Shown piece after piece: positions 47,901 through 60,700 of a stretch of DNA of 64,000 nucleotides. The number at the start of each line of letters is the position of its first letter. Position 1 is the first letter of the stretch. Below the pieces are notes generated by a model. The model was not told the origin of the DNA and searched no databases. It worked only from the letters and a program-made list of their open reading frames with translations. This DNA comes from Brachypodium distachyon (Eukaryota > Streptophyta > Magnoliopsida > Poales > Poaceae). A program made the position numbers and the translations under genes. The stretch lies in assembly GCF_000005505.3 (NCBI RefSeq), contig NC_016134.3, positions 45,660,650 to 45,724,649 on the forward strand, read 5' to 3'.

Positions 47901-50900
47901 TCATGATGTTAGATGTATGATGGTGGATTATAGTACAGTATTAGCAATATTATTCCCATTTATGGGTTCCAAAAATAAAACTTCATGGACCATAAGCTAT
48001 TATTATACACATTACACTTTCCCAGTTTAGCGTTTAGTTTGCTTTAGACACAGTGAGCAAAATACCCTGTATTTTTTTTGTGTAATTTAGCATCTACTAT
48101 CTTTCAAGTTGCATCAGTCACCTTATCAGTAGTTCATATTAAAGTAGTAATTTCACCATTCAAATCGTTTGATTCCTGCTAAAGGTGACATTAGTTGCCA
48201 GAGTCATCAGGAAGCTACCATCCTGGTCAGGCAATGGGCCATGTTAGGCCCTTTATGTGAATTGTTGCTGTGGAAAGGACTCATGTGGCTCAAAAGCTGG
48301 TTAGTGATTGTGGAAGCTGACATGTTATAGTCATAGTTTTTAATACGTCGGGATCTCGTCGCCATCTCGACGCTACAACGTCGTGGCGCCCCTGGACTCC
48401 GTCGCGTCGACCCATGCGATAAAATTCGCCTGTGGCATCTTGGTGGCGTCCTGTGGCGTCGAGATGGCGTCCGCTGACGGTGCAGCCGCTGTAGCGGTTG
48501 AAATATGACGCCACACCACCGAACAGGAAGAGCAGACGCGGCCGCGCGAGTGGGTGAAATGTCAGGTGCGCGGGAGAAATAGCAGGCATGCGCGGGAGGG
48601 AGGGAGGAAGAGAGAGGAGAGGGAAATAGGGAATCGACTGAGAAATTTGGGAGGGGGGAGGGTTGGGAAACCAGTCCGTGCGGAGGGAGGGAGAAAGAGA
48701 GAGGAGAGGGAATCGATCAACTGACCTGCAGCCTCCATCGCTGGCGGTTCCATCCCCCATTGCTCGCGGCTCCGTCCACCAGCGCCAGCGGCTCCATCCC
48801 CTATCGATAGCGGCTCCAATCCCCAGTGCCGCTTTGTTCTGGTCCTCTCTGTCCCTCCCTGTACTCTGTTCTGTTCCTCTCTTTCTCGCTCCCTCCCTCT
48901 ACTTTGTTCCTCGGCTCTGTTCTGCCTTCTCCCTCAATGATGCTTATTATATTTGTTAAGTATCATTAGAAAATTAATTGTTCTAGTTACATGTGCATGT
49001 GCCTTTGCCTTTTGTTAATCACAGGACTTTGTGCAATAATTTTATATGGTGCCATTATAGGCTAGTATATTTCTGTGAAAATTAATCAAGGTATACATAT
49101 GTACTAAATTGGTGATTTATCTGGTGCCATTATATGCTAGTATGTTTCTGTGAAGTCGCAATGCCACACGCCACAAGCATTATAAAGCTGTGAGGGGGGT
49201 GGGTCGCCGCAACTCGCCACGCGGTATTCAAAACTATGGTTATAGTTAAAGGGAACGTGTAGTTTCCTGTGGTTAAATTACTAAAATAAGATGTTACTAA
49301 AAAATGGTGTTGATCAACACAAAAGAATGTTTTTTTCTGGGCTAGGTGAAACTTTATTGAATCCCATTTAATTTCATTGAAACTCATTAACCCTGTTGAT
49401 AACTTATTTTTACAGGTATTGTCTATCAGGTTCATCTGATTCCATGATAAGGTAAATACACAGCTCATCTTTTCTGTACCTGTTCATGCTGGCACGTAAC
49501 AAGCATGATTGATGTGAATAATCACATATTATCGTGCTGCAAATAATTTGTTCATCTTGTCTACATTTGTTCTTTGCAGACTATGGGATCTAGGACAGCA
49601 ACGTTGTGTGCATTCTTATGCTGTTCATACTGATTCAGTTTGGGCGCTTGCAAGCACCCCTTCATTTGCACATGTTTATAGTGGTGGAAGAGATCAGTCC
49701 GTGAGTAAAACATCTCATGTTTGTAGAATAGTGACTAGTTCTATCTTCTGAACTCGTCTCTTCTGCTTCATTACAGGTGTACTTGACAGATCTGGCAACA
49801 CGAGAGAGTGTCTTACTCTGCACAAATGAACACCCAATCCTACAGTTGTCCTTGCAAGATGATACAATATGGGTTGCAACTACTGATTCTTCTGTGCATG
49901 GATGGCCAGCTGAAGAGTGCACACCCCAAAAAGTTTTCCAAAAGGGTAGCTCATTTTTAGCTGGGAATTTGTCATTCTCAAGGGCAAGAGCTTCTTTAGA
50001 AGGATCAGCACCTGTAAGCATGCCAGTTCTCATCTTTTCGTATGTTATGTTACTTCATTAATACACGATTATCTGAGCAATGACATGCCATCTCTGAGAT
50101 GTGCCATAATAATTCACTATTTGCAAGACATGCAGTATGTGATGATAGTTTTAGCTCCTGTAGCTGAGGCCTTGCATAGAAACTTACTCCGTTACTCGTC
50201 TATATTAATTTTGGAAGACAAATATTAAGAAAAAAGAACATGCTAGAGTACCTATAGTAGGATCCAAGGGATTCTGTGATTAGAATTTAGAATTTCTAAC
50301 TGTAACTTTGAGATCAGCTGGTTTTTCCATGTAACCTGCTAGGCCTTTTTTTGATGGAGATGGTGGTGGTGGCAACTAATTAATGGAGTTTTTTTTTTGG
50401 CGACTTCACTTCTAATTTTGCATGCCGCTTAAGTAACTATTCATTCTTCATGCTAGATTTAGCCAGTGTTCTTTTCTCCTTGAGTTATCTATTATGTGCT
50501 CATGATTATTCACAGTTGATTGATCTGCGCAAGGCAATCCACTCAGTTATGTTCTGCTGGTAAATTTTAACTAATGGCTATTGATAAGTTTTATTTTATA
50601 ATTGATAATTGACTTTAGGTACCCGTATATAAAGAGCCATCATTGACTATTCCTGGAGTTCCAGCGATAATTCAGCATGAGATCATGAATAATAGAAGGC
50701 ATGTCCTGACAAAGGTAATTATAAGATATTTTCAAATTGGGTTCTTCTGTCATCAAATGCAACAAGTGACATCATGCACCTTGACCCTACCCTATTTTAC
50801 AGGATACTGCTGGTTCTGTCAAATTATGGGAAATTACTCGTGGAGCTGTTATTGAAGACTTCGGCAAGGTTCTTGTTTCTCGCCAATTTGAGAAGTTTGC

Positions 50901-53674
50901 AGTTCATACTGGACCCCTTTTGAATAAACTGGACGTTTGCTAGAATACTTAGTCACTTCATTTTGTTTCTGCAGGTTTCTTTTGACGATAAGAAAAAGGA
51001 GTTATTTGAGATGGTATTTACTGATAAAATCATGATTTCTCTTCATTTTGTAAAAAAGGTGCTAAGCATTAATATGTAGCATGCTTCTCTATTTTTAGGT
51101 TAGCATACCTGCGTGGTTTACCATGGATGCTCGATTGGGATGTCTGTCTGTCCATCTAGATACTCCGCAATGCTTTTCTGCTGAAATATATGCGGTTGAC
51201 TTGAATGTTTCTGGAGCACAGGAAGATCTTAAGGTTCGCACAAAAGCATATCATTATGTCCTGGTTGTTTTTGTTTTATCCTTACTCATTGTTTAGAAAT
51301 TGTTGAACCAATAGTTCAACTATGCCCTTAAATTGCAATAGGAATTAGAAATATCTTTCTTGTTATCTGTAAAAAAAATCTTTTTGGCTGTAAACTATTC
51401 ATGACACCTATTCACTTTGTCAAAGTTATCTTCTGAACAATTGTTGTGCAGATTAATCTGGCTCACGAGACTCTTCGTGGTTTGTTAGTTCATTGGAGCA
51501 AAAGAAGACCTAAACCTGGGTCACACAGCTTGTCGAATGGTGATGGTTCAATAGGGAAAGATGTATCATTGAAAAATTTACCGCATCCAAGATCCGATGT
51601 TGATGATGGAACCGAAAACCATGCAAGCAATGTGCTTCCCTCATTTGAGTTCTCTACGGTTTCACCTCCATCAGTCATTACAGAAAGTTCTAGTGGAGGG
51701 CCTTGGAGAAAGAGAATTACTGATTTGGATGGAACTGAGGACGATCTCCCATGGTGGTGTGTGGACTGCGCAGAGAACAACCGATTTCCAAAAGAGAACA
51801 CAAAGTAATTGCGCATCTCAACTTCTTTTTGTCCTGAAATGAAATTTTCCTTTGATATTTCTGAGACATGTTTGCTAATTTAGATTATCGTGTGATGTAT
51901 TTTTTGGTTACAGTATTTATGTGACGCTTCTTATGCTTAACTTTTACGATATTGGAAGTTGTTATCAGGCCATATTCCTATGACCTCTAACACATTCACT
52001 TATGGTACTCCCTCCGTTCCATAAAGATTGGGTCCTCCGTTCCATAAAGATTGGCACGGTTTTGAACTAGAGCTAGTTCAAATCCGTGCCAACCTTTATG
52101 GCACGGAGGATGTATGTTTTAACATTTACTCCCTCTGATCCATAATAAGTGTCGTTGATTTATTACAACTTTGTACTAAATCAGCGACACTTACTATGAA
52201 TCGGAGGGAGTATATTTTTTCATCGAGTAGTGAGTATGATTTGTCTAGAGGGTGCTAGTTTAAAGCTGTTATGCTTCCGGTGTGATTATTCATCCTTGAA
52301 TTCAAAGATGTTATGGTTTTACTGTTGATTGATTAATTTGTCATCCTTGAATTTTTGTAAAGATATATTACCTTCGGTCAACGCTGTTATTAATTTTTCG
52401 TCCAGCAATGTACCCTAATTGGGAGATCACTTGCAGACTGAGAAATTTGTGCTCACTAGTAATTTGGAATCCATGTGAGATTAACTGACCGAAATTCTAG
52501 AGTCTAGACTGCTTTAACTCTGTTTACCCTATTTACTTATTTTTTGTTAGTGCATATATCTTCACAGAGACCTATGCTACACACCTATATAGTGTTCACC
52601 GAAACAATGGTGGTTTCGCTTTTCATCATAATGCTCCTTTTTTGTGTCCATGGTGTATCTTATCGAATCTCGCTAAAAAGGAAATATAAGATCAAATGGG
52701 AATGTAGATATGATGCTTTCTGCAAATATTGTTGTGATAGAGAGTGCATCGACGTAACATCAACTCCAATGGGGTCAATTTGTCCTTACGCTGCTTCCCT
52801 TTTTAAAATGTAGGTGTGGCTTTTATTTGCATCCTGCTGAAGGCTCACCTGCACCGAACATAACACAAGGGAAACTCAGTGCTCCACGGATATTGCGGAT
52901 TCTCAAAGTAAGATGTTCTGAAAATCAGTTCTGTAAAAAAGTGAAACATTTTAAAATGCAGATGGTGAATTCATGTTGACAAAAAAAGAGTGAAAACGAA
53001 GGGTCAGATATGAACCCGCTAGATGTGTGGAAAGAAGCATGGGAATAGCTAACTAATCAGTCCTTTTATTCATTTACCATTCTTTATTGCTTGAGCTAAT
53101 GCCTAGAAAGTAGGTGGCTGTCATGAAAACTGGCTACTTTTCAGGATCCTGGATTTGAATCATACAGAAACTCATAATATGACTGGATAACATGCAGTTA
53201 CATATTATGATCAAGTTATTTCTTTTGTGGCATACCATCTTTATTTTGTGTTCTTTATTAAATCTGTTTCTGTACAGGTTGCTAATTATGTGGTTGAGAA
53301 GCTTGTTCTTGAGAAACCACTGGATGGAAGTCCTGACAGCACATTTGCTATGGGATTGACTTCTGGCCAATCACAACTCTCAGCTCTAGATAGTTCTTCC
53401 AGACTTGGACTAAAGCCATGGCAAAAGCTAAAACCCTCTGTTGAGATATTGTGCAACAACCAGGCAAGTATTTGTACATATGTTCCACATTATGTTGTGT
53501 GGTTCAAGATTAAATTGCTAGTTATCTTTCTTAGGGAAAATTGCTAGGTAGTCTAAACAATACTTCATGTAGCAGGTTTTGTCCCCTGAGATGAGTTTGG
53601 CAACGGTTCGAACATATATTTGGAAGAAGCCAGAGGATCTGATTCTTAATTACAGAGTGGTTCAGTCGAGATAA
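44910..53674 (+). CDS. WDR48: WD repeat-containing protein 48 (UAF1) homologue
   Basis: WDR48/UAF1 is a beta-propeller cofactor that activates ubiquitin-specific proteases. Seventeen exons give 754 aa, all in frame: 44910-45008, 45148-45306, 45945-46007, 46087-46176, 46263-46556, 46667-46764, 49416-49451, 49580-49700, 49777-50013, 50619-50714, 50803-50868, 50975-51013, 51099-51233, 51452-51804, 52814-52907, 53278-53463 and 53576-53674. WD repeats include [82 protein letters not shown] and [15 protein letters not shown]. The C-terminal half matches the WDR48 tail: [36 protein letters not shown] and [19 protein letters not shown]. It ends [17 protein letters not shown]. Intron 16 has a GC donor (CAG/GCAAGT). 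Intron 6 is 2.65 kb and packed with repeats. Confidence 0.95.
46836..47082. mobile_element. Tourist/Harbinger-like MITE in WDR48 intron 6
   Basis: A 247-bp element with perfect 18-bp inverted ends GGGTATGTTTGGTTTGTG / CACAAACCAAACATACCC. Internal words TTGGCTAGCCAA and CCAAAATTTTTGGC are repeated. Flanking TTT/TTG is an imperfect 3-bp target duplication. Confidence 0.9.
47501..47578. repeat. 28-bp minisatellite, about 2.7 units
   Basis: Units starting TACTGAATTAATGGTGTGAA at 47501, 47529 and 47557 follow head to tail, the third partial and with one change. It lies in intron 6 of the WDR48 gene, within repeat-like sequence (about 47300-47780) bounded by TTTTATAG/GCTATTTAAAAC words. Confidence 0.9.
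48332..49238. mobile_element. hAT-type non-autonomous element with perfect 8-bp target duplication
   Basis: A 907-bp element in WDR48 intron 6. The ends CATAGTTTTTAATACG and CATAGTTTTGAATACC (reverse of the right end) match over about 15 bases. GTTATAGT flanks it directly on both sides (48324-48331 and 49239-49246). The interior is GC-rich with repeated GGCGTC/GACGCC words and has no transposase. The 8-bp duplication points to hAT. A Mutator-like origin is less likely. Confidence 0.85.
52008..52110. mobile_element. Stowaway-like hairpin MITE with duplicated left end
   Basis: In WDR48 intron 14. CTCCGTTCCATAAAGATTGG occurs twice in a row (about 52012 and 52033), followed by the palindrome GGCACGGTTTTGAACTAG-CTAGTTCAAATCCGTGCC and a right end ATGGCACGGAGGA. 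Same family as 24584-24660. Confidence 0.8.
52129..52210. mobile_element. Stowaway MITE, 82 bp
   Basis: The ends CTCCCTCTGATCCATAATAA and TTACTATGAATCGGAGGGAG are inverted copies, with TA on both sides (52127-52128, 52211-52212). The interior stem GTGTCGTTGATTTA pairs with TAAATCAGCGACAC. It lies 18 bp from the previous MITE. Confidence 0.92.
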
Positions 53675-56600
53675 TTTCAACTTCAGATACAGGTGCTCAC
53701 CCGCTTCGCCCATAGTAGTTCAGCGTATCTGCATCAGAGACGGCGTGATTGAAGATAACCGTTTGATGACCTAGAGCGAGAACCATTAGATGCAAAATGT
53801 TCCATTTGTGCTGCCTTGTGGTGCCGTCCCCTGAACCACACAACAACCTATTTGCTTCTTGTAAAGTTTTCTTGTGAATCTTGTACCTCCAGGCCTCTAG
53901 TGAGATTGTATCATAGCACATGTGTAATGATCTGCTGGCTATACCAAGCTTGTATATCTAGTGATTGAGTGCTTACGTAATAAAGCTTATAAATGGGATA
54001 GAAGAAATTCATTTTATCCCCCCCCCCCCCCCCCCTCACATATGTGATTTTGCTGTAACAAACGTAACCAAACAGTGCACCATTTTGCTCTGTGTTGCGC
54101 TTTAACCCGTTCGCATCACCCAGAGTATCTCCGGAGTCCGGATGGTGTGCAAGAGAATAAAATTGTTCCTGGTAGCAGAGATTGCCTTGGGATGAGGGTT
54201 TGCCTGTGGTGCGTGTGCAAGGCTCCAATTTTCAGGGTTTGGGAATCTGGAAGGTTTGGCTTTGCGCGCGTTAAAGTATGGTATGCTGGAAATGCGAGCA
54301 GATTTTGTATTGGCCGCGAAACGCGCCGGACTTGAGTGCGCTACGTGCTGTTTCTTGTTTGGGAAGTTGGGAATCGGGTACTGAGCTCGGGATCTTGACG
54401 AGTTAAGTACAAGATGAGATGGAAGTATGGTCCTCTTTGACTGGCCACCCTTAAGCCCCCCTTTTCTCTATCAAGGTTCGATCTGTGCGTCCAAAGAATC
54501 GCTTTCCAACGTTTTACATAAAGAAACTGGTGCTTTGATGTTCACATAAAAAGACCATGAACATGTTGTTTCTGTTCTCTCGCCCTTTTCTAGTATTCTG
54601 GCGAAGTTTACAGCGGGTTTTGCACGTGGAAATTCCATCCACCGGCAGTAGCAGTACTGGCGCCACGACCAACGAACCCAGCAACAGAGGATGGATCGTG
54701 GTCTCATGGATGTCCGTTCCTTCTCTCTCTCTGTTGGTGGCACGACGGACTGCTGTCACTCATGTGCCGCATGTGGAAGGGGGGGTGAAAGGGAAAAGAC
54801 AAAGAACACGCCCCGATGGATGATACTAGATGGATGCTGGATGCCATGGCAGAGCCGACACGCAGCAGCCACCAAACAGGACGGCGTCCCGTCATCATGG
54901 CTGCCGCCTGTTGCTGGATGCCCTTTGCCTTCTGGACCTGGCAGCGGTAGCCTCCTAGTCCTCGGGCTCGTCTCGGGGTCTCGCATCGAGTGCTGGGCGG
55001 GCTGCTCTTGCTTTCCTTTACTTTCCCCGCGTGCGTGCGTGTGTGCGTTGGTCGCCCCTTTCTCGTATGATCCTGCACTGGTATTGGCGAACGTCTTTCC
55101 CCCTGACTTTTCTTCCGAGATGCATGCTGCTAGATGATGGTGCGATTGTCGCCGAGTTCCAAGTTGCTGCTGCCTGCTGCTACTAGTACCGGTGCAGATC
55201 CCTTTCTCCGCTAGTCTAGTCCCAGTCTTCTGACAGATACGGGCGCTACTGCCGAAAGGAAAGTGATTGCCATCTTCCAATAGGAATGTGCCATTTTTCT
55301 ATACAAAGAGGAAGGTGCCTAGGGTTGATTGAGAATTTTAATACGGAGTACTAGTATTTTAGGTTGCAAGGTTGTTTTTATGGTTTTATCGCATGGGTCT
55401 TTTGGATGTGTTTACTCGCGCATGAAGCTTTTTTAGGTATAAGAGCCCAGAAGTCTGGTGTTTGAGACTCGGTTAGCGCAATTAAAATTGCAGCCCATTT
55501 TTAGTCCACGTTTAGGTCTGAGGAAGCCACACGTGAGGGGGGATGTTGAAATATAAGTGGATTGCCTTAACCCCTTCCATCAGATCGGTCCTTTGGTTGC
55601 GTTGGCTAGCGCATGAAGCTCTTCAGAACGAATCAACAGAAGATGAGTATTTATTTTTCCGGAAAGTCTAGCGCATCTCTGTCTATTTCATTGCTTGAGG
55701 AAGCATGTACTGCTAACCAAAGAATCTCAATTTCTAGCAACACCATTCTATTTTTTGTATTTTCTAATTTTTAAGAGAGCCATGTATTTTTCTTCTTCTT
55801 TCTATGACATGAATAGTTTGACAATTTAGTAAGTAAGGCATTTCACGGAAACACAAGACAAACCCTGGCAACAAATAGTCATCACGAAAACTTCGCTCCT
55901 GTTAATGTTTGCCGAGACATTTAAACATAAATGCAGGGGCCATCTGATCTCTGCCGATAGGAACAACTGGGATGAGCGAAATGTATGAGAGTCCTTTGGT
56001 TTGTTTTTTGGTTTCTCTAGCATGTTCTGCCAAAACTGCGACCACGAGCTTGTAATTGCTACTCCACTATTTCTCCTAACAAAAACTTAATAAAAGAACA
56101 ACATTTCCACCTGTCGTCCAGAAGGAATCTCGTACGTTTTCGACTCAAACACAAAAATGAAGACATGACGAGGCATATCCCAAAAGCCAACTTATGGACC
56201 TCCTTTTTTGAGATCCCTCTATTGCAACGTGACAAGTGGCGCTGTCGAGTTGTCGACGTGTGCTTGCGTGGCTCCCACCTCCCATTCCCTCTCTCTCTCT
56301 CTCTCCCGAGTAGCAGCTGACGCTGACATGGTGGCTAGCAAGGGCTAGGCACAAAATCTAGCCTGATCGACTACAACGCTGCTAGTCGCGTCAGTGACGA
56401 CACAGGCGAGGAGGTCACAGTGGAAGCGAGATAAGTTCCGACACGACCAAACTTACGGTTGGGGAAGGGGCCTGCGCCGGAGGACATGGACGGTTCTCGA
56501 ACTTAGAGGGATGGACGAGGCAACGACAAACCGGCGATGATGGCTGTTGTGGCAAGGCGGGGCGGCAGCGGATCAACGATGATGGTGGCTAGGATAAGGC

Positions 56601-57100
56601 GAGGCGGTATGGTAACACACCAACCACACGGTGGCAGGAGACCACCAATTAGGCCATTGCAGGCCCTATTGACGGAGTCTCTCCTCCTCTCCCATGCGGG
56701 CGGTTTCACACCAGTAGAAATTGACCACGTCCGACTGATCATCTAGATGCGCCCTCTTTTTCAGGGAGTTTATTTCTCAGTTGATTTAGTAAATCGATAA
56801 TCATAACCATCCGTTTAAGATTTTCATACCGTTCTTACTTGTATGAATATTTCACAAATCTCAATAATTTTGTTGGACCGTCGTTAGCATCGCAAAACCT
56901 TTTTTCCCAACAACGAAGTTCGCCGATCATCGTATTCCTGGAACAAAAAGACCAAGTAAATGCTCAACACAGAGCAGAGCCACTGGCATGTGGGGCTCAC
57001 CGCTCGCCTAATCTAATCCACCTCACCTGCTCCTGTACTCAGCACAGTCGACAGACAGCCATAAAAATCCCCCCTCCACCACTCCCCCGACCCCACGACC
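53675..57100. other. Long intergenic region
   Basis: Starts with the WDR48 3' UTR. Contains an 18-base C-run (54018-54035), a TRIM-like LTR fragment (55387-55628) and a (CT)n tract (about 56288-56307). Open frames at 54691-55280 lack recognisable domains. No gene is supported. Confidence 0.4.
55387..55628 (+). mobile_element. TRIM-like LTR retrotransposon fragment
   Basis: Two related segments (about 55390-55432 and 55585-55628) share GGTC-TTTGG-TG-GTT-G-CGCATGAAGCT. After the first comes AGGTATAAGAGC (two changes from the tRNA-Met primer site), then only about 100 bp, then a purine tract GTGAGGGGGGA and TGTTGAAATATAAGTGG, which looks like the start of the second LTR. The first LTR lacks its beginning and the second its end. 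There is no coding capacity. Confidence 0.6.
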
Positions 57101-57733
57101 ACGCCACGCTACAGTCCCAACCGAACTCACCGACCGGTGGGGCCACGCGAGCCACCCCGCTGCACCCACTGCCTTCTGGGCCCTTGCTGTCAGCGCCACG
57201 AGCCGGCCATTAAAGATCCCCTTTCCCACTTTCCTCTGTCTCTCCTCTCCGTCTCCTCTCTCACCAGCTCCACCGCCGCCATCTCCTCCTCCTCCTCCTC
57301 CTCCCACTTCGCCTCCGATCTCTCCGCGCTCCGGCGAGCCGTTGCCCACCAACCAGCCGGGAGCCAGCCCCCACGCGCGTCGGTGCCGCCCTCGCGAGGT
57401 CGCGCCGCAGCCATTAGATATACTGACTTATTCCTTGCCTCCGCTAGTCCGCTTCCTCCCGATCTGACGGATCAGCAAAGCCCCACTGACCAGGGAGCCC
57501 GCTCTTCTCCCCCTCCGCCGCCGCGGGCCTCCTTTCTCCCCAGCCGCCTCGCTTGGCCTCGCCTGCCTGGCGGCCGCCGCCGGTTTAAGCCGCTCGTCTC
57601 GTACTGGTGCGACGGCTTGTCCAGAAGGTCTGCGAAGTCCGAACCCTAGGAATTGTTGTTGGCGGAGGTTGGAGCTCGCTGTAGCCCGTGGGATCGAGGC
57701 AGTAATGCGCGGATCGGGGCGGGCGGCGCGGCC
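57101..57733 (+). promoter_or_regulatory. Promoter and 5' UTR of the FAM135-like gene
   Basis: C/T-rich sequence (57180-57560) typical of grass leaders, with GA/CT tracts at about 57238-57310. No TATA box was assigned. Overlapping long frames are composition effects. Confidence 0.4.
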
Positions 57734-60700
57734 ATGTTGGGCCGCATGAACTGCCTCGTCGGCGGCGGCGTCGTCGACCAGGGCAGCCCGCGCGGAGCGG
57801 CCAGGAGGGTCTCGCCGGCGTCCGGCCGCGTGCACAACGCCGCCGCCGCGGGGCCGGCGGACAAGGGGGCGGTCTGCTTCCGCCCGCCGCACGTCATGGA
57901 GACGGTGCACGAGGTGGCCGTCTACATCCACCGCTTCCACAACCTCGATCTGTTCCAGCAAGGGTACGGACCCGCGGAGGCGTCTCGTGGAAGTGTTCGC
58001 TTTTTGGTCCTTTTTCGTGCTTTGCTTTTTGTGCGCATGTTTTCTTGGGTTTAGTAAAGTGGTTTGGGTTACAAAGTCAGTTACAATTTTTTGGAGTGGT
58101 TGATGTATAAAAGAGAGTAAAAAGTTTGAGTTAAAGTTACAATCCTCGTACTTCTTTGAAATTTAGCTAAGTGTTTTGGTTCGTTCGAGCATTTCTCGTT
58201 AGTTTGAGTTCCGATTGGTGTTATCTGCTCACATTTCGCTGGTTGAATCAGACCTTTTTTCTTCTTCTTACTGTTAGCCGAGGGATTCTGATGTTGCCGT
58301 TACACAGTTTGGTTCACTTGCCAGGAATTCTAATTATTGCCCACAGCTTTGTGCACTTTATTGAAACAATTGGCCTGTCAACTCTCTGTTTAACTATTCT
58401 TTACACCCGAACCTTTTTCTGTTGATTTTTACTAGGGAGTGTTGTTCTTTGTTTTGAAACGTGTATTGGATTATGTGCAGATGGTACCAGATGAAGATTA
58501 GTGCAATGTGGGAGGAGGGTGCTAGTGGTGGCAAGACACCGGCTTCGCCCGCTAGGGTCGTCCAATACGAAGGTGCGTCCTTCTCTTCCGACATCAGTTA
58601 GGAGTATTTGATCATCTACATCTATTATTTACATGATTTTAAGATGCTTGAGAAAATGCATGTTTAAATTGTCACCTTTGCTATTTATGGGCTTCCTGTG
58701 TTAGTAATGAGCCAACTGTTTCATTGCTGTCGGTAGTTAGTAAGAACTATGCTACCATATTTTAGTGCAAGAAATGAAGCCAACCTATTAGGGCTATTCA
58801 TTATGGTCCTCAATTCACCTTGCTTGTATAAAACTACCAAACCTGCTTTGTTGCTACCTACTTCTCTTTCTTAGATAACATCAAGAGGCATGTGTGCTGG
58901 ATATGGACTGTACGAGCATGTCACATTGTCAATGTCATGCATTATTGCTACTTATTCCTACATTTATCATGCGCCATGCAGAATATATCTATCTATCTTT
59001 TTGGAGATGCTTGTATTCCTTACAGATCAACTATCTGATGAAACTATGCTAGTTTAGAAAATGCACTTTTCTCTGGTAATAGCTTAGTGATAGAGATCTG
59101 AGATCCCAACTAAAGGATGACATGGGCCCAATGCCCACATCAAACAGTGGCTACAGTATTATGGAGAATTTGATCTGTACTGGTCTGCTGGCCCATCTGT
59201 TTAACATTGTTGATATTGCTGTACCAAGTATCTGTCCACAGTCACCTAAATCGCATATGTTCATGTCTATTTGTCTTCACTGTAAACTGAAGAAGTGTTC
59301 CATCTTCCCAAGGGATTTTCGGTTGCCATTGCTTGAAAGATTGTTTTGTTAGAATCCTTTCCAATCATTAGCTAATAGATAATGACGTGCTAGGTGGATT
59401 GTGCAGCTCCTGATGTCGGTGCGGATGATGCGTTAGGCATTTGGAAAATAGATGACGCTGATAATAGCTTCTACACACAGCCATTTCGAATCAAGTATGC
59501 TCGACAGGACATCTACCTATCAGTTATGGTGTCTTTCAACATATTCAACACTGAAGAAGAGGTTGGAAATTTTAGAATTAGTCATTTTTTCTTTTCTTTC
59601 TTACTCTACTTACCGGAGCACTTGCTTTATTTATTCAAGGGCCCAGCAGTTTCTGCCGTGATATTAAAGTATGAGCTTATATATGCCCCAACACTGGAGA
59701 ATGGGTTAGTATATTTCTAATCCTACATGTATTTGTTCTTTCAAGATTTTGCTTATAGTTAAGTGCATATGTATATATTACAGATTTATTTTGTGAAGAC
59801 TGATGATGCTAATTGTTCTTCTGATCTAGGTCTGATATTCAAGGTTCTAGTGTCACATCTTCAGCCGCTGTGCATGAATTTAGGATCCCGCGTAAAGCAC
59901 TCCTGGGCTTACACACATATTGTCCAGTTCACTTTGATGCCTTCCATGCTGTCCTCGTCGATCTGACATTGCATATAGTGTACCTGAAAGCTGGTGCAAA
60001 TAAATCATCATTGAAGGTACACAGGTTTGTGAAGCTTTAGCTTTAATGTTCTTTGAAACTGGTGCTCCTATGCAACTTGTCTGAGGCTTTAACTAGATGC
60101 CTTCAACGTTTGATACTAGCTGCACAACCATAAAACTAGGTAACTAGAAGCTGTATAGCTGGTATCCCATATAATTCATAATTTGGAATTCTATTTCTGA
60201 TTTAATACTTCATATTTAACCATCAAGGAAAATTTTATTTCAAGATCCTGTTACAATACCCGAGCAGTGTATTGGAGATCAAAATCTATAGTAGGGTGAA
60301 TTTAGTTTGTAGATGCATAACCCAAAAACTGTACCTATGGACTGGCTGCAGTCTGTACTGCATCAACATCAATCATTTAAATACTATCACCTTTCCATAT
60401 CGTTCGTTGAGCTAGTCATTACCAGCTTCCCAATTATTTGGCTCTGGCAACTTCATGGGTGGTGTGATCTTATTTTCTTTTATGGTTCCTGTCTCCTTTT
60501 GTTGAACATATGGTTAAAATATAATATTTGTGCAGATACCAGAACAAGGTTTACACCCAGCATCACATCACATTGTAAAGGCATTATTAACTTCAAGGGA
60601 AATGCTACTTGAAGAACTGAAGAAAATAAGTGATGCTGTTGGTAAAACAATTGAAGATTTAGATGTCACTGACTTAAATCTTGGTAAATATGAGTCACTT

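Noticed and set aside
54018..54035. 18-base C homopolymer
   Set aside because: A simple run in a 3' flank, prone to sequencing error; no function claimed.
54691..55280. Overlapping frames of about 150-175 codons on both strands
   Set aside because: No recognisable domain, no consistent splice context, and both strands are equally open.
60017..60024. Alternative donor ACAG/GTTTGT for FAM135-like exon 5
   Set aside because: Using it shifts the next exon out of frame and meets a stop. The AAG/GTACAC donor at 60016 keeps the family sequence.
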